A stretch of DNA of 64,000 nt from Gossypium raimondii (GCF_025698545.1 NC_068576.1:15632028-15696027), one strand, 5' to 3'. Shown: positions 50,132 to 63,252, counted from the stretch's first letter. Program-made: numbers and translations. Notes: generated by a model from the letters alone, not told the origin.

Positions 50132-51329
50132 TGTAATGCCCCAGAATTTGGGTCTAGAAGTATTGGGCCTTGAGCAAGGGAATGGTTAGGAAACTGTGCA
50201 TAAAAGTATGTCTGCTTTAGTGGTTAAGGGTCCTGAGAGGAGTTGGAAAAGTATGTCATGATATATTGCATGGGGATGGGTTGTTATATTTGGAGGAAGT
50301 GTACCGTACTGATAAGGTTGCACGGGTCGCCCAAGACGACTGTGGACCTACTGATGGTTATGTGTCGCTTATTTTACTGGCAGCTTTGCTGCAGTACTGT
50401 TTAGTGCCGCAACCGGTGCTAATCTTGGTGTGTCTAGCTGGGTGGGTCGATTTTATCCCTACATAGTGTGTTTGGCGGGACGGAATGGTGTGTTGAGGCT
50501 GGATTGGGTAGGATTTCTAACTGCATATCTGCACTGATTAAGGATTTTGTACTGTTACTGCATCGATTAATGATATTACATAATTATTCTTTGCATGACC
50601 GATATTCATATCGTTATGGGTCAAGGCCCCACTGATAATATTACTGAAATTGGGCAAAAGCCCTACTGATTACTGGCATTGTGATGGGCTCAAGCCTAAT
50701 CATTTACTGTTACGGGAAAGGGCTTAGGCCCACACTGAACTGGATTGTTATTGTAACGGGCTCAGGCCCAAACTGCATTTATCTACTGTTTAATTGACTT
50801 TTTACTTGTTAGGGGATTACACACTGAGTTTTCGTAAACTCACCCTTGCCTTTTTACTGTACAAGTAATCCTCAACCATAGGCGATTTGGTGCTGCGAGG
50901 GACTCGGATGTGGCCACACAACTGCAGCTGTTCTACACTGCTTTTAATTAAACTTAAATTTTATGTTAGGTTTGGTTTATGTAATAAGGCCTTTTATATT
51001 TGTTTAATTTTTTTTAAATGGGGATTTGGCTTACTTATTTTAAACAACTAATTTAGGAGAAAACGTATTTTCAAAATAACTACTATTTTCCAAGACACGA
51101 AATTAAAACTTTAGAGTATTCAAAAGGTTCCGCGATTTTAGATCAACCTATTAAGACAATATCAGATAACAAGACAAACGTTTTGACTAGTTGATTGTTA
51201 ATTAATAAAAAAAGGGTTTATTTTAAACTTAGAAACAAATTTTTACCAACGAGTCTATTTTTTGAAAGACACTTCAATGTGACACGCCAGATTCGGCCAT
51301 AACTCCTAGGCCAGGTTTGGGGTGGTACA
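50132..51329 (+). mobile_element. Solo Gypsy LTR (1,198 bp), innermost of the nest
   Basis: TGTAATGCCCC...GGGGTGGTACA is flanked by exact GGTTT duplications (50127-50131, 51330-51334). Sequence shared with 32138-33939 (GGTTGCACGGGTCGCCCAA; CCTAGGCCAGGTTTGGGGTG at the right end) places both in one LTR family. Confidence 0.9.
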
Positions 51330-52993
51330 GGTTTAACTGTGACATTCGATACTCAGACTCGGTGACCAGGTCGGGTGTAGGGTGTCACAAAAAGAGAGAG
51401 CTCATCTCATTTCTATTCATCCATGCCAAATATTGAAGAAGAATAAGAATGAAAATTGGTTTAGGGTTCTAAGATTTCAAGCTTCAAATTGGTTAGTGCC
51501 ATTTAATCATTTTCTTATAATTTTTATGTTTTTGAAATCCTGAGAGCTTAAGCTAGCTAACTTGTGTGATATTTTTCAAAACCGTTAAAGTTTTGGAAAT
51601 ATGTAATTGATGATATCTTGAAGTTTTAGGTACTAAATCGATAGATTTTAAGCTTAGGAGTGAAAAATGACTAATTTATATAGTTGTTTGATAGTTTCAC
51701 ACAATAGGTACTAAAATGCATAAATTACGAAATTAGAGGTGGAAATGAGTAATAGGAGGTCCTAAATGGATTGCAATGAAATCCTATTAAAAATTTGAGT
51801 TCTATATTGAAAGTTATGTTAGTCCCAATTTTAGGGACTAAATTGAATAAATTGTAAATGTTGTTTAAATTTGAAATTGAGTGAATTTGATTTTGTATTG
51901 ACGAATCATTGTGTTTATGTTAATCTGTAGCTAATGTCAACCCGAATTCCTAAAAAAGGAAAAGAAAAGACAAAACTGTTGATAAATAGCTCAGAGTTTA
52001 CAATTTATATTTTTATAATTCGAACTACTTCTTTTGCTGCATTTATGAACTGTTTTGCATGGTAAGATCATAAGGTGAGTTGAAAATGATAAAACGAGTT
52101 GAATTGATCCGATTCGGATCTGGTTGTTTGTAAAGAGGACTAAATTAAATATATTCGGCAATGTCGCACATTGATATAAATGTTAAATTGAGTCCATTTT
52201 GAAATGGATTATGTTGTCATATACATATATTGATGATTTATAGATGAAATAATAGTATTGATTTGAAAAAAAAATTATTAATGAAACTGAGAAATTGTTA
52301 CCCTATTAACTGTTTGGGCAGAGTTAGATATAATTGGCATGCCATAGGATAGGAAGATTTTAGGGTTATTACGACTATGAGTCGAGGAGTGACTGGTTAT
52401 ACTAACTAGCACTGGGTTTAACTTACTATTTCAGATTATTCGATAGGCACTAGGTGCCAAACCGGTGTGATTGGTTGGATCTGTGTATCCGTCCTAGTCT
52501 GAGTCAAGTTAATAGGGAATTAAAAATGTAAAATGGATCTTGAATTGTGGAATAAATTGGTAGAATAATTGGCTATGTTCATTGAATAGAAAGTTTAGAA
52601 TAGAAATATGACAATAGCTTGTGTGATATCAACCATGGTATAAAATGCATTAGATGTTATAATTGTGGTAAAATGATGAAATGGCATGGCTTGACACATG
52701 AATGGCATGTAAATCTTATGAACTTTACTTTATGATTTTGTATGTTTTCTATTATGAATTTTTATTCGGATGATGGAAATACCATTAAGTTCATACTCAG
52801 CGTACAATTTTGTTCTTCGTGCGTAGGTTAGGGTGATTGTGAGCGTCCCACAGTATTAGGATCGAACAATAATGCCAGGCTCAACAACTGGTGATGTTTC
52901 CTGTACTTTAATGGCATGTACCTAAAGGAGTAATATGTTATATAATTCTAAGTTTAAAGAATGATTTGGTATTTTGATGTGGGTTGTATATGT

Positions 52994-53564
52994 AACAGCC
53001 TGGTTTTCAGTAGTGTCAGAAATAGTGATTCTGGGACCACGATTCCGACGAGTGAGTCAGTAAATATTATTCATTAATACTTACGAGCTTATTTTAGTGT
53101 TATATTGATCATTGATTTGATAGTTGGTTGAATTGGATGTAATGTTGATGTATGGACTAAACTGTAAGAATTATTGACTACCTAGTTAAATGTATTTCAT
53201 AAAAATTGATCGAGGTGTTATGTGGCAGTTAACCACATTTTCCTAGTAATGAACGATTAGTGTTGGGTGTTTAAGTAGAATCTTTAGTGGATGGAAAGAG
53301 AGTCATCATTCTTATCTTCCTCCACTTAAAACATCTCCATTAGAGAATAAAGAAAAGCTCTTGGTATTTTTGAACAATCAGTTTTGTATGTAAGTGTTTT
53401 CAAAGCCTATTTTTCATGAATTTTATGTTTTTGAGATTGTTGTATCTCGATTTAGTTAACTTGTGTGTCTAATTTCAAAACTGTTAAAGTTTGAAGAGTA
53501 GTTATTAATAAATTGAATGTATTAACGTATAGATCAAGAACCAAATCAACCAGTAGATAACTGA
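52994..53564 (+). repeat. Gypsy LTR fragment cut by the Athila/Tat element
   Basis: Starts TGTAACAGCCTGGTTTTCAG, matching the minus-strand start of the solo LTR at 38846, and is interrupted at 53565 where the Athila/Tat LTR begins. The continuation is not in this window. Confidence 0.65.
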
Positions 53565-54599
53565 TGCAGTTGTAAACCAACTAAACATCCGACAAATACA
53601 AGTGCACCTATCAGTTAATAGTATAGCTACGGTGAGCAAAAATATTGTTTTCACGAGGACTAAAAGTACTAGTAATACTACCTTTCTATTATTTAACTGA
53701 TAAAATGGAACGGTTGATTAAGACTAAAATTAACTAAATTAATTAACTAAAGAACACGAGAAAGAACAAATTAGGAAAATAAATGATTAACAACAAAGAA
53801 GTGAGACAACACCTAGGAAAGAATCCACCTAGATTTCATCTGTCATTGTCAATCTAAATTACGCAACATCTTCACTTAGTATCTTCATCCGTAGAAATCC
53901 CTAAATTATGCTAATATCCCTCTTCAAGACTAAGAGCAACTGACTCTAAGTTGATTAATTGAAATTTTTTTCTAATTAAAGCCCCTATTATCACATTAAC
54001 TCGATATACGGATTCCCCTATTAGATTTGACTCTAATTCGATAGATTTATATCGTCCTATTTCTAGGATTGCATGGAACTCCACTCAATTATGCTAGATC
54101 TACTCTTAAACTGGGTCTATTCCTCCTTTGATTCAAGCATATCAAACATGGATTAATAGTCTAGAATTATTAAACCAAGAATTAAGCACACATAATTGAG
54201 AATAAGATCCAAGAATTTATTGCGTAAAAATAGAAATTAAATAACAGAATCCATCCTAGGGTTCATCGCTCTAGGTATTTGAAAAATTAGTTCATGATAG
54301 CAAATAAAAACATTGTAAAGACAATACAACCATAAGAAACAAAGAAACTCATAACAAACTTCAAAGAAATCAAAAGGATATCTTCAATCTTGATGGAAAT
54401 TTGCTTCAAATTCAGCTTCAATGGTGTTTCCCGAGTTGTTTTTTTTAGTATTCTGTAACGGCCGTCCCTTATCTTCTTATTTTTTTCATATATATAGGTA
54501 TTAAAATGCCAGAAAACTAAAAAAAATGCATTTTCCGGTAGGTTTGGAGTGTGATTTGTGATTTCCATATGGTCTGGCACATGGCTGTGTGGTAGCTCG

Positions 54600-55484
54600 T
54601 GTGGTTCACACAGCCGTTTGACCAAAAAATTATAATTACAATAATTATAATAATATTTGATCCTAAATTATAATTACAATAATTATAACACGGATTTCGG
54701 TAAATTATTTTTAGTTAAATTTTATACAAATCAATTCATATATTAATTTAACCATATTTTTCATTATATGTACAACATACTTGTACATATAATTCCTTCG
54801 ATATTTAACTTCCCAATTGAATTAATTCTATAATTAATTTAATTCATGTGACAACTAAACTCAATACCAACTATGTTTCGATTCCGTTCGTTTCAACCAT
54901 AGGGTGTGACCTTTTAGGTTCTTGTGACGTTAGCAGTAATACTAGAAGAATTCTAATATTACAAACAATGAGTGGCATGTAGCAATGCATCATTGCTACC
55001 TAAGTTACAAGAAGTCATGATTCGACATAACCTCTCTGTGATTACCCCTTCATGTATTAAATCCTTTTGTCATTTATATCTAGAATGGACACAAGTCATG
55101 GAATAGTCACACTTGCATAGCCCATCTAATGTTTCTTGGTATCTTGTGTAGATTATGAAAAACAAATACGTACGACATCTCATATCAACTTATTCGAGCA
55201 TGGCCATGCATTTTTAGTCTCACTCAATCAATGACAACACTTTGTCATGAATAAACTCCATGTTAGTATTAATACATTATTGTTGTCCAAGCCCACAATA
55301 ATACTCAACTAAGGATCTTTTAAGAATAATCATATTATTCTCAGGACATTATTATAAAACAATTTATTTATATACATATAAAATAAACTGAAATAATAAT
55401 GGCTATGCCTTATATTAATAAACAAGGTAAAATAAGTATGTTATTACAATCATCTCATGATTGATCTTTGGGCATACTCTAACA
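54600..55484 (-). mobile_element. Probable solo Copia LTR
   Basis: On the minus strand it begins TGTTAGAGTATGCCCAAAGA at 55484, a Copia-like LTR start, and extends toward about 54600, where an AATTATAATTACAATAATTA phrase occurs twice (about 54626 and 54664). The left boundary and target duplication could not be fixed. Confidence 0.45.
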
Positions 55485-56999
55485 GAAAAAAAAAACATCC
55501 TCACTAAAGATTCACTCACAACACTTACAGTGTTTAAGGTTCAAATAATGTGCACTCAATAGTCAAACGAGAAATGTTATTACCATTGGCTTACTTGAAA
55601 ATCAAATCTTCACCACTATAAATGAGATGACACATCAATCAATAGGTCTTTACAAGGTTGTAATGGGCTTAGGTTAAAGGTATTGAAAATGTTAGAAAAG
55701 TAGGTTATAATCAAGAGTTGAGTTGATAAGTTACCAAACTAGAAAAAAAATATCAGTTGCTGAATTAAAAGAATTCACATCAACAAGAAATATCACAAAT
55801 GGAACTGAGCTGTTCCACATAATATGAAACTAATTATTCAAGCTCAATCAAATATAATTTTTTAATATATTTTTTCTTTTTTCTTTTTTTCCCTTTTGAT
55901 TTTTTTAAAACAAAACAAAATTCAGCAATTCAAATAATGAAACATAGTTAGGAAACTAACCAAATAAAATCTCGACAAAAAGGGAGTTAATAAAAAGGAT
56001 AATTTTACAACATAGATATGAGTTATGGGTTAACATTAACGGGTTAGAAAAAAATGTGTTAGGATCAACAGGATTTACTAAGGGTTAATTCAATAGGTAA
56101 GCTTTTTACAGGTTAAGTGGGTTAAATCCTAAGTACCTCTATCATCTCAGTATATCAAATCAATAATGTGGTCTTTATATGCATAATCAAAGCAAGTTCT
56201 AGAACTCCAAATCAAGTTGACATACACAAAACCAAAGATAAAATGAGCAAGAAATAAAATATATGCTCTATAGGGTCAAAAGCTCACAAAAATTATGGTT
56301 CTGATGTCAAACTTGCAAATTTAAAATTTTAAAATAATTTTTCAGTTCAGGGAGACAATCTAAAATTATAATATTTGAAAAAAAAACTTATCATGCTTAA
56401 AGTATAAATCACGAACACACAAAAATCCACAAATTATTCCAAAACCAAATCAATAAAAACTCCAAATTAAAAGAAATTATTTCAATGTTCGATTTGATAA
56501 AATTACTTAAACACAAACAATAATTCGAGTCTATATCGTATAAACATATAAAACCCTCCCCACACTTAAAATGTACATTGCCCTCAATGTACAAACAATT
56601 AAAATCACATAATAAGTACAATATCATAAGGAGGAAAAGAACTAAAATTGCCCTGAATTTGGATGAATTCATTGAAATATTGAAAACCGGAATTGTAGGC
56701 GATTCTAAATGAAGTGCATGTTTCCAAGCAAACTAATAAGAAAATAGAAAAAAAATGAATAAGAAGATAAAGAGATAACAAAATAGAAAAACAACCGTTA
56801 AAACAATAAAAGTACAATGCATAATAAAATAAAATAAAATAAAACAAAAAAAAAACAGAAACAAAAGTAAAGACAAAAGACAAAAGACTAAAGACAAAAC
56901 AAAAACAAAAACAAAAACAAATAAAATATAAAACTAAATGAAATCGTTTTGGTTGGGGTAGGAAGAAAACAAAAGAATAAGAAAAATAAGGTCATGTGC

Positions 57000-57320
57000 T
57001 AGGCCATGTGAGCCACATGGCCGTATGGTCAGGTCGTGTGTGCCACACGGCCATGTGAATTCACCCAGACCGTGTGTTATTTAATAATAGAGAAAAATAA
57101 GCGTAGAAACCACACGGCCATATGTTAGGCCATGTGCGATGCTCCTTCGCTTCTCCCACGCTTGTGTGCGAGCTCGTGTGAGCCACACAGTCTACCACAC
57201 GTCCGTATGTCTTACACGGCCATGTCTCCAGCCTGTGTGGGTCAAATTAAAATTGGAAAAATTAGCTCCTGTATGCACATGGCCTAAGACATGCCCGTGT
57301 ATCCAGGTTGTGTGGATCAC
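57000..57320. repeat. CACACGG/CCGTGTG motif run
   Basis: A cluster of imperfect CACACGGCC, CCGTGTG and GGCCATGTG words in alternating orientation within the Athila/Tat element. Similar clusters occur at 37020-37300 and 62750-63010. Spacing is irregular, so it is a compositional motif family and not a true tandem array. Confidence 0.6.
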
Positions 57321-57639
57321 CTTAGACCATATGGACAACTTTTTTTTTCAAAAATTCTTTTTCAATTTCTTTTTTGAAATTGCTTCATAAGTTTTTTTTT
57401 TCAATTTGTTTTTCATTTCTTGTTTTTTTTTAAAAAGTCAAAAGTTTTTTCAATTTTTTTTTTCAAAATAACATGAAAGTAAAATAAATAAATAAAAATA
57501 AAAACAGTTGGGTTGCTTCTCGAGAAGTGCTTAATTAGAGTCTAAGCTTGACTTCCCTTTTTAAGCTCACAGTTAAGTCAAATCTTGGAGTTGGAGCTCC
57601 TCTCTCTCGTTATCAGTATTACCACCAAAAGAAAGTTTG

Positions 57640-58563
57640 AGATTATGTCTGTTTACCATGAATGTGCGGTAATCAAGGTGTGTTACCTCATTGGTTTCGT
57701 ATGGAAATACGATTTTACCACACATGGGTCAGACCCTTTTGACTTGAACTTTGAAGGAAAAATTCGTGGATCCGATTTGTCTAACAACCCTTTGTCCCCA
57801 ACTTTGAATTGGTTCATTCTCTTTACATGCACATCATGGCGTTGCTTTGTTACTTCCTTTTTCTTTCTTGGTTTCTCCTCAAATTTGTTCGCCATTCATC
57901 TAGTTCATCGAGCTGCACCATTCGCTCTTCACTCTTCACTCGAGTTATATCACTTTGAATAAAAAATGGCTCCAACACATTTTCATGAGGGATTTCCTGC
58001 AAAGAACGTTGAGTCACATGATTACCAACATTAACTGAAGAATTAGTATCATCTCGCTCACTAGGGACTCTCACGAAATCACGTGCTTGAAGTGTAATCT
58101 TTTCATTACCTACACGAAGCACAAGTTCACCAGTACCCACATCAATAACAGTTCTAGCAGTGGCTAAAAAGGGTCGACCTAAGATCATAGGTACCTTAAT
58201 ATTTTCATCCATGTCCAATACAACAAAATCAATAGGGAATATAAATTTATCAACTTTCACAAGTACATCCTCAATAATATCTCTAGGATATCTAATTGAT
58301 CTATCCGCTAATTGAATTCTCATCCTAGTGGGTTTGGGTTCCCCAAGACCAAGTTGTTTGAACATCTTATAAGACATGACATTTATACTAGCCCCCAAAT
58401 CAACCAAAGCTTTTTCAACATTTAAACTACCAATGAGACAAAGAATAGTAAAACTCCTTGGATCTTTATGTTTGTTGGGTAGTTTGTTTTGGAAAATGGC
58501 CGAGCAAACTGCATTGAGCTCCACAATCGACAAGTCATCTAACTTCCTTTTATTTGTTAACAA
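57640..58563 (-). pseudogene. Gypsy aspartic protease joined to integrase C-terminus
   Basis: The minus-strand frame 58563-57850 encodes a retropepsin-like protease with the catalytic motif ALVDLGASINVMSYKMFKQL, then LADRSIRYPRDIIEDVLVKV, FIFPIDFVVLDMDEN and the ILGRPFLATA box. The motif reads DLGAS, usual for this clade instead of DSGAS. Near 57910 the same frame turns into VQLDELDEWR, the start of an integrase C-terminal region. That region continues in another frame (57895-57683) with MNQFKVGDKGLLDKSDPRIF. Reverse transcriptase, RNase H and the integrase core, normally lying between, are absent. Confidence 0.85.
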
Positions 58564-58849
58564 CTCCTTTAAAAGTTTTACTTACTTTGGCATCTGTGAA
58601 AAGGCATCAACAAATGGTAAGTTAATGTGCAAATTTGTTAACAGCTTCCTCAACCCTTCTACGCTTCGGATAGTGATTGCGTAGATTTGCTCTTTTAGGT
58701 TAGTTTCAATTTTGATAGGTAAGCTTCTTGTGGTCTTTTGGAAAAAAGTTTGGCAAAGTGTCCAATTTGATTTTCAAGTCCTTGAATTGATGCTTGCTGA
58801 TTTTTCAAAGCTATCTCAGTGTTTTGAAATCGAGTTTGTGACACCGAAA

Positions 58850-59926
58850 TAAATTTAGCCAACATCTCTTCAAGGTTCGATTTCTTCTCTTGCGATAAGG
58901 CTGCCCCAAAGGGGGTTGTGACATTTGATTATCTTGATCACCCTAAGAGAAATTTGGATGGTTCCTTCAACCTCTATTATAACTATTGCTATAGGGGTTA
59001 TTTTGAGATCTTGAATGATTACCTATAAAGTTGACTTGCTAATGCTCCATGTTAGACTTGAAGGGTGAATATTCTGAATTAATCATCCCCACTCCATTTG
59101 TATCACACTACATCATCAGATTCACCTGCCTAGAAAAATTCAAACGATCAATTTTCTTACCAAGAGCTTCAACCTGAATTGCTAAGATAGAAACTGCATC
59201 AATATTAAAAACACTGGTTACTTTAATTGGTTTCGTTCTCTTGACTTGCCACTAATAGTTATTCAATGCAATCTCCTGAATTAACTCTTGAGCTGCCTCA
59301 GGTGTTTTGTTATTCTATGTTCTGCCAACTACTGCATCAATTATCTATCTAGTCGAGGGATTCAAACCATTGTAGAAGGTTTGAACTTGCAACCACAAAT
59401 GTAACCCATGATTAGGGCACCTTCTCAACAGATCTTTGAATCTCTCTCATAGATCATATAATGTCTCCAAATCAATTTCAGAAAAAGAAGAGATGTTCCT
59501 CAACTGAGCACTTTCAGCCAGTAGGAGGTACTTCAACAGAAACTTCTCAGTCATCTGATCCCAAGTCATGATAGAACCTTGTGGCAATAAATTTAACCAC
59601 TATTTTTCCTTGCTCCTAAAAGAGAATGGGAAAAATCATAATTGTATGATGTCATCAGTAGCGCCATTAATCTTGAAAGTGTCGCAAGTCTCTAGAATGT
59701 TAGCCAAATAAGTATTCGAATCTTCATCTTGCAAACCATCACACTGAACATACTGTTGTACCATTTGAATTGTGTTTGGCTTCAGCTCAAAGTTGTTTGC
59801 AGCAATAGTGGGTCTCACAATACTCGATTCAACCCCAATCAGAGTGGGCTTAGCATAATCATACATAGTATAAGGAGCAGGAGTTGCAGGAGGTAGCTTA
59901 TAATTTTGATTATTACTCATCTTCAC
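58850..59926 (-). pseudogene. Athila/Tat-type gag, degenerate
   Basis: Starts near 59926. The open piece (59926-59636) contains IAANNFELKPNTIQMVQQYV and LANILETCDTFKINGATDDI, matching the start of the Athila/Tat retrotransposon gag domain. It is followed, after a stop at 59636, by further gag-like sequence to about 59270 with frameshifts, and by a linker toward the protease. It would encode the capsid protein. Confidence 0.75.
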
Positions 59927-60556
59927 AGTAATATTCTTTTCCTCTTGATTGCCTACTTATTTTGTTTATTTTGCCTTGCTTCTTTTACCGCTCTATGATT
60001 TCTGCGAGTAGTCTTTTCAATCTCTCTATCAAAAAGTAATAGATCGAATGGGTTCCCCCTAGTTATAAACCAAAAGAACCTGCCAAAAGAAAACAAACAA
60101 AAAATTAGAATGTAAAAATTAAATTAAAAACAAAAATATTAAAATAAAAAATTCCTAAATTAATAGAAATAAAGTTTTCCTAATATTTTAGTCCTTGGAA
60201 ACAGCGCCAAAACTTGATGCAGTCGTAAACCAACTAAAAAACTAACAAAGGTAAGTGCATCTATCAATTAATAGTATAGCTACGGTGAGTAAAAATATCG
60301 TTCCCACGAGGACTAAAAGTACTAGCAATTATGCCATTCTATTATTTAATCGATAAAATGGACTGGTTGATTAAGAGTAAAATTAACTAAATTAATTAAC
60401 TAAAGAACACGATAAAGAACAAATCTGGACAATAAACGATTAACAACCAAGAAACGAGAAATACCCAAGAAAGAATTGACTTAGATTTCATCTGTCATAA
60501 TCAATCTAATTATACAATTTCTTCACTTAGTATCTTAATTTCATAGAAATCCCTAA

Positions 60557-63252
60557 TGTAAAAGCCTAATTTTTACTTGAGACAAAATAGTGGATTTGGG
60601 ACGGCAAATTTCTGTCGTGTCAACTAGTAAATATTATTTATAGAATATTTATAAAGTAATTAGAGTCTTATTAAAATTTGGTTAAGAAATTTTAATGTTT
60701 AGATAGTTAATGAAAGAAAAGTACTAAGTTGTAAAAGGTGCAAAACTTAGTAATTATTGCATTTAGGTGATCAAATAGCTTAATTAATAGATGAGGAAGG
60801 AGTTAAGTAGAAATTATGTCTTAGTTAACATGGTGGCACAACATTTTGGTTGAAAAGGATAAAATAATATAATTACAATGGTAATTTTGTAATTTAATGG
60901 AAAATTAAAACAAATTAAAGAAAGATTAAAACATTTTTATATTCATTTCATCTTCTCTAATTGACCGAACACCATAGCTAGGGAGCAAGGTTTTTGTTTT
61001 GATTGTTCCTTTGCATGTAAGTGAAGTCGATGTCTATTTCTTGTAATTTTTATGTTTTTAAGATTGTTGCAACTAGGTCCAACTAGCATGTACATTTGTT
61101 TTTGAATCTGTTAAAAATTTTAGAAGTGGCCATTGATGAATCTTGAATTTTTTGATGATAAGTATGTATTTGAATATTTGATTGTAGTATTTGGTGGTTT
61201 TGTGTAGTGATTTTTGTTAGATTTTGATTTAAGGATTAATTATGAAAATGTTAAAATTTGAGGGTTTGATTATAAATTGGATGTTTAATAGGGACTATTT
61301 AAGGGCCTAGTATATTTGGCTAAAATTTTGACTTGAGAAAATGGTTAAATTAATGATTTTGGGGTTAAAGGACTAAATTGTAAAAATTTTAAAAGTTAAG
61401 GGTAATTATGTAATTTTGAAAATTAAAGGGTATAAAATGTAAAGTGAAGTAGAATGTGAAATATAAGCTAATATTTGAGGAATTTCACATTTTAGATCAA
61501 GATCCTGTTGATATACTTGGAAAAAAAATCTCGGATTAGTCCTTGAACTTCTACAACTACTACAAGTCAGTGTAAGTAAGTCGTACAGTTTACAATTTAA
61601 TATATATATGAAATGAGTGATGATATAATATGATATAATATTTATAATTGTTTTATCATTGATGTAAAGTTATTTGAGAAAGATTGATGCAATACTTTAA
61701 TCGGATGAACGTGGGATGGAGTACAATCGAATTATGGCATGTTATGGGGGGATTGGAATGGAGATTGTTGGTAGTGATATATATATTTTCCCAAGCAGCC
61801 CGAGGTTCAACATTTGTTGCGAACTCTCGTGTTATACTACATGTTTTGGTGTGTTTTCAGTTGGACTAGCTCTAATGAGCATCTGGCGTGTTATCGAGTG
61901 GATTAGGTCTTATGAGCATCTGGCGTGTTATCAGGTGGATTAGCTCTTACGAGCGATTGGCGTGTTCCGGTTGGAATATCTATGTACTTATATTTGTTTT
62001 TCGTTCATCAGATTGTAAATCTCTGTATTGTAACTTGTTTAGTGATTTTGATAGTTATAACATGTATTTGAGCTTTGGATTAAACTGTACAATTCACTGG
62101 GTTGAGATTTTGGATGACAGGGAACACATGTGGTTGAGTTATTATTGAATGATTTATTGTATTACTTCGGTTAGATTTATCATTTTTTACCTCAACTTAC
62201 GAAGCTTTAAAGAGCTTATTTGTATTATTTTCTATTCTTGTAGATACTTTGAAGGTTGGACGGTCGGATCCTCACTCAAGTCACACTATCCACCTATTTT
62301 CGGTAGTTTTTGGAATGTTCATTTTTTATTATATGACATGTAATATGCTTGTTTGTCATTGCTATTGTTTTGATATGTAAAATATTAAAGTATGATTCTA
62401 AATGGAAGTAGTTAACTTAATATGATATATGTGAACTAAGGAAGATGTTTAAGTGCAAGTTTATGGTAAGTGTTACTGGAATGTTGTGATTGAGGTGCCT
62501 ATGATAGGCATATTGGTTGAATGTTGAATTGTGTGAATTAACATGCCTTGGGTGATAGTTCATTTTGTTGTGAAATTGTATATAATTGTGGTACCAATGC
62601 GGGTACATTGGTTAAGCACTTAGGATGGTTGCTTTAACATGTTTTGAGCTTGTTTAGTATCATTTTAAATAGGTCTTTTGGCTGGTAAATGGATTACTTA
62701 GGGTTCAAGTAAGCTTGAAATGGTAAACTTGTCATTTAATGTTCATTTGGGTCCACACGGCCTGAGATACGAGCGTGTAAGGCACAGACCTGGTGATACA
62801 ACTATGTGTCACCTGATGATTTCTTTAGGGTGCAAGTCAGTGAGTTACACAGCCTAACACATGGCCTGGCACACGGGCATGTGAGGTAACTCAGATAGTT
62901 ACACGGGTGAGGACACGGAGTGGGACACGACCGTGTGTCCCTAGTTTGATAGTTACACGACCTGAGACATGGATGTGTGTCTTAACTATGTGAGGCACAC
63001 GGCCGTATGACCCCTATTTTTTCAAATTTTGCATCTTTTTCCTAAACATTCCAAATTGTTTCAAATTGGTCCCAATTTGTTTCTAGGTTATCTTTAGAGC
63101 CTCGAGGACTCAATTTAGGGACAATATGCATGTGTATGAATGGTTTATGATGTGATTATAATATTGGATAGTATAATGTGAAATTGTTTTTGATTGTATA
63201 GTAATACTCCATAAACCTAATCTAGCGACGGAGACGGGTTAGAGGTGTTACA
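60557..63252 (+). repeat. 5' LTR of a Gypsy element (2,696 bp)
   Basis: TGTAAAAGCCTAATTTT...GAGGTGTTACA, immediately followed by TTTAG and the primer-binding site TGGTATCAGAGCT (63258-63270). It inserted into the right LTR of the Athila/Tat element at 60556/60557. It carries a 37-bp tandem repeat (61862-61971) and a CACACGG motif run (62750-63010). Confidence 0.88.
61862..61971. repeat. Tandem repeat, 37-bp unit, three copies
   Basis: Units at 61862, 61899 and 61936 share TGGAYTAG.TCTTA.GAGC followed by a GGCGTGTT phrase. The third is diverged at its end. It is part of the LTR. Confidence 0.85.

Larger units (their letters stand above)
47276..51389 (+). mobile_element. Solo Gypsy LTR with a further solo LTR inside
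   Basis: Ends TGTCACACTCGG...TAGGGTGTCACA are flanked by GAAAG (47271-47275) and AAAAG (51390-51394), a 5-bp duplication with one mismatch. Without the nested 1.2-kb LTR it is about 2.9 kb. No primer-binding site, purine tract or pol motifs are seen. It carries the 68-bp tandem repeat at 48429-48616. Confidence 0.6.
46918..52993 (+). mobile_element. Gypsy LTR (host of nested solo LTRs)
   Basis: Starts TGTAACAACCCGAAAGTC at 46918, is interrupted at 47276 and resumes at 51390 with AAAAGAGAGAGCTCATCTCA. It runs to about 52993, where another LTR starts. After removing the insertion about 1.96 kb remains. No primer-binding site or coding region follows, so it is a solo or truncated LTR. The right end lacks a clear ...TTACA terminus. 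Confidence 0.55.
53565..60556 (-). mobile_element. Athila/Tat-type Gypsy element with deleted pol core
   Basis: LTR copies begin TGCAGT.GTAAACCAACTAA at 53565 and 60218 and share about 340 bp; the right one is cut at 60556 by another Gypsy LTR. The minus-strand primer-binding site (TTTTGGCGCTGTTTCCAAG, 60195-60213) is of the type used by Athila/Tat elements. Gag and protease are present, but the reverse transcriptase, RNase H and integrase core are missing. The purine-rich conserved motif TTAAGTGTGGGGAGGG lies at 56556-56572 (minus strand). A Copia-like solo LTR appears to be nested at about 54600-55484. Confidence 0.85.

Noticed and set aside
54287..54625. 112-residue minus-strand frame
   Set aside because: Located in the LTR of the Athila/Tat element, hydrophobic tail is A/T-run derived, and no domain is recognised.
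57000..57320. CRISPR-like appearance of repeated CACACGG words
   Set aside because: Units are short, irregularly spaced and in both orientations, in a plant retroelement; not a CRISPR array.
61684..62148. Cluster of small plus-strand frames
   Set aside because: They lie wholly within a Gypsy LTR and overlap a 37-bp tandem repeat; no coding signature.
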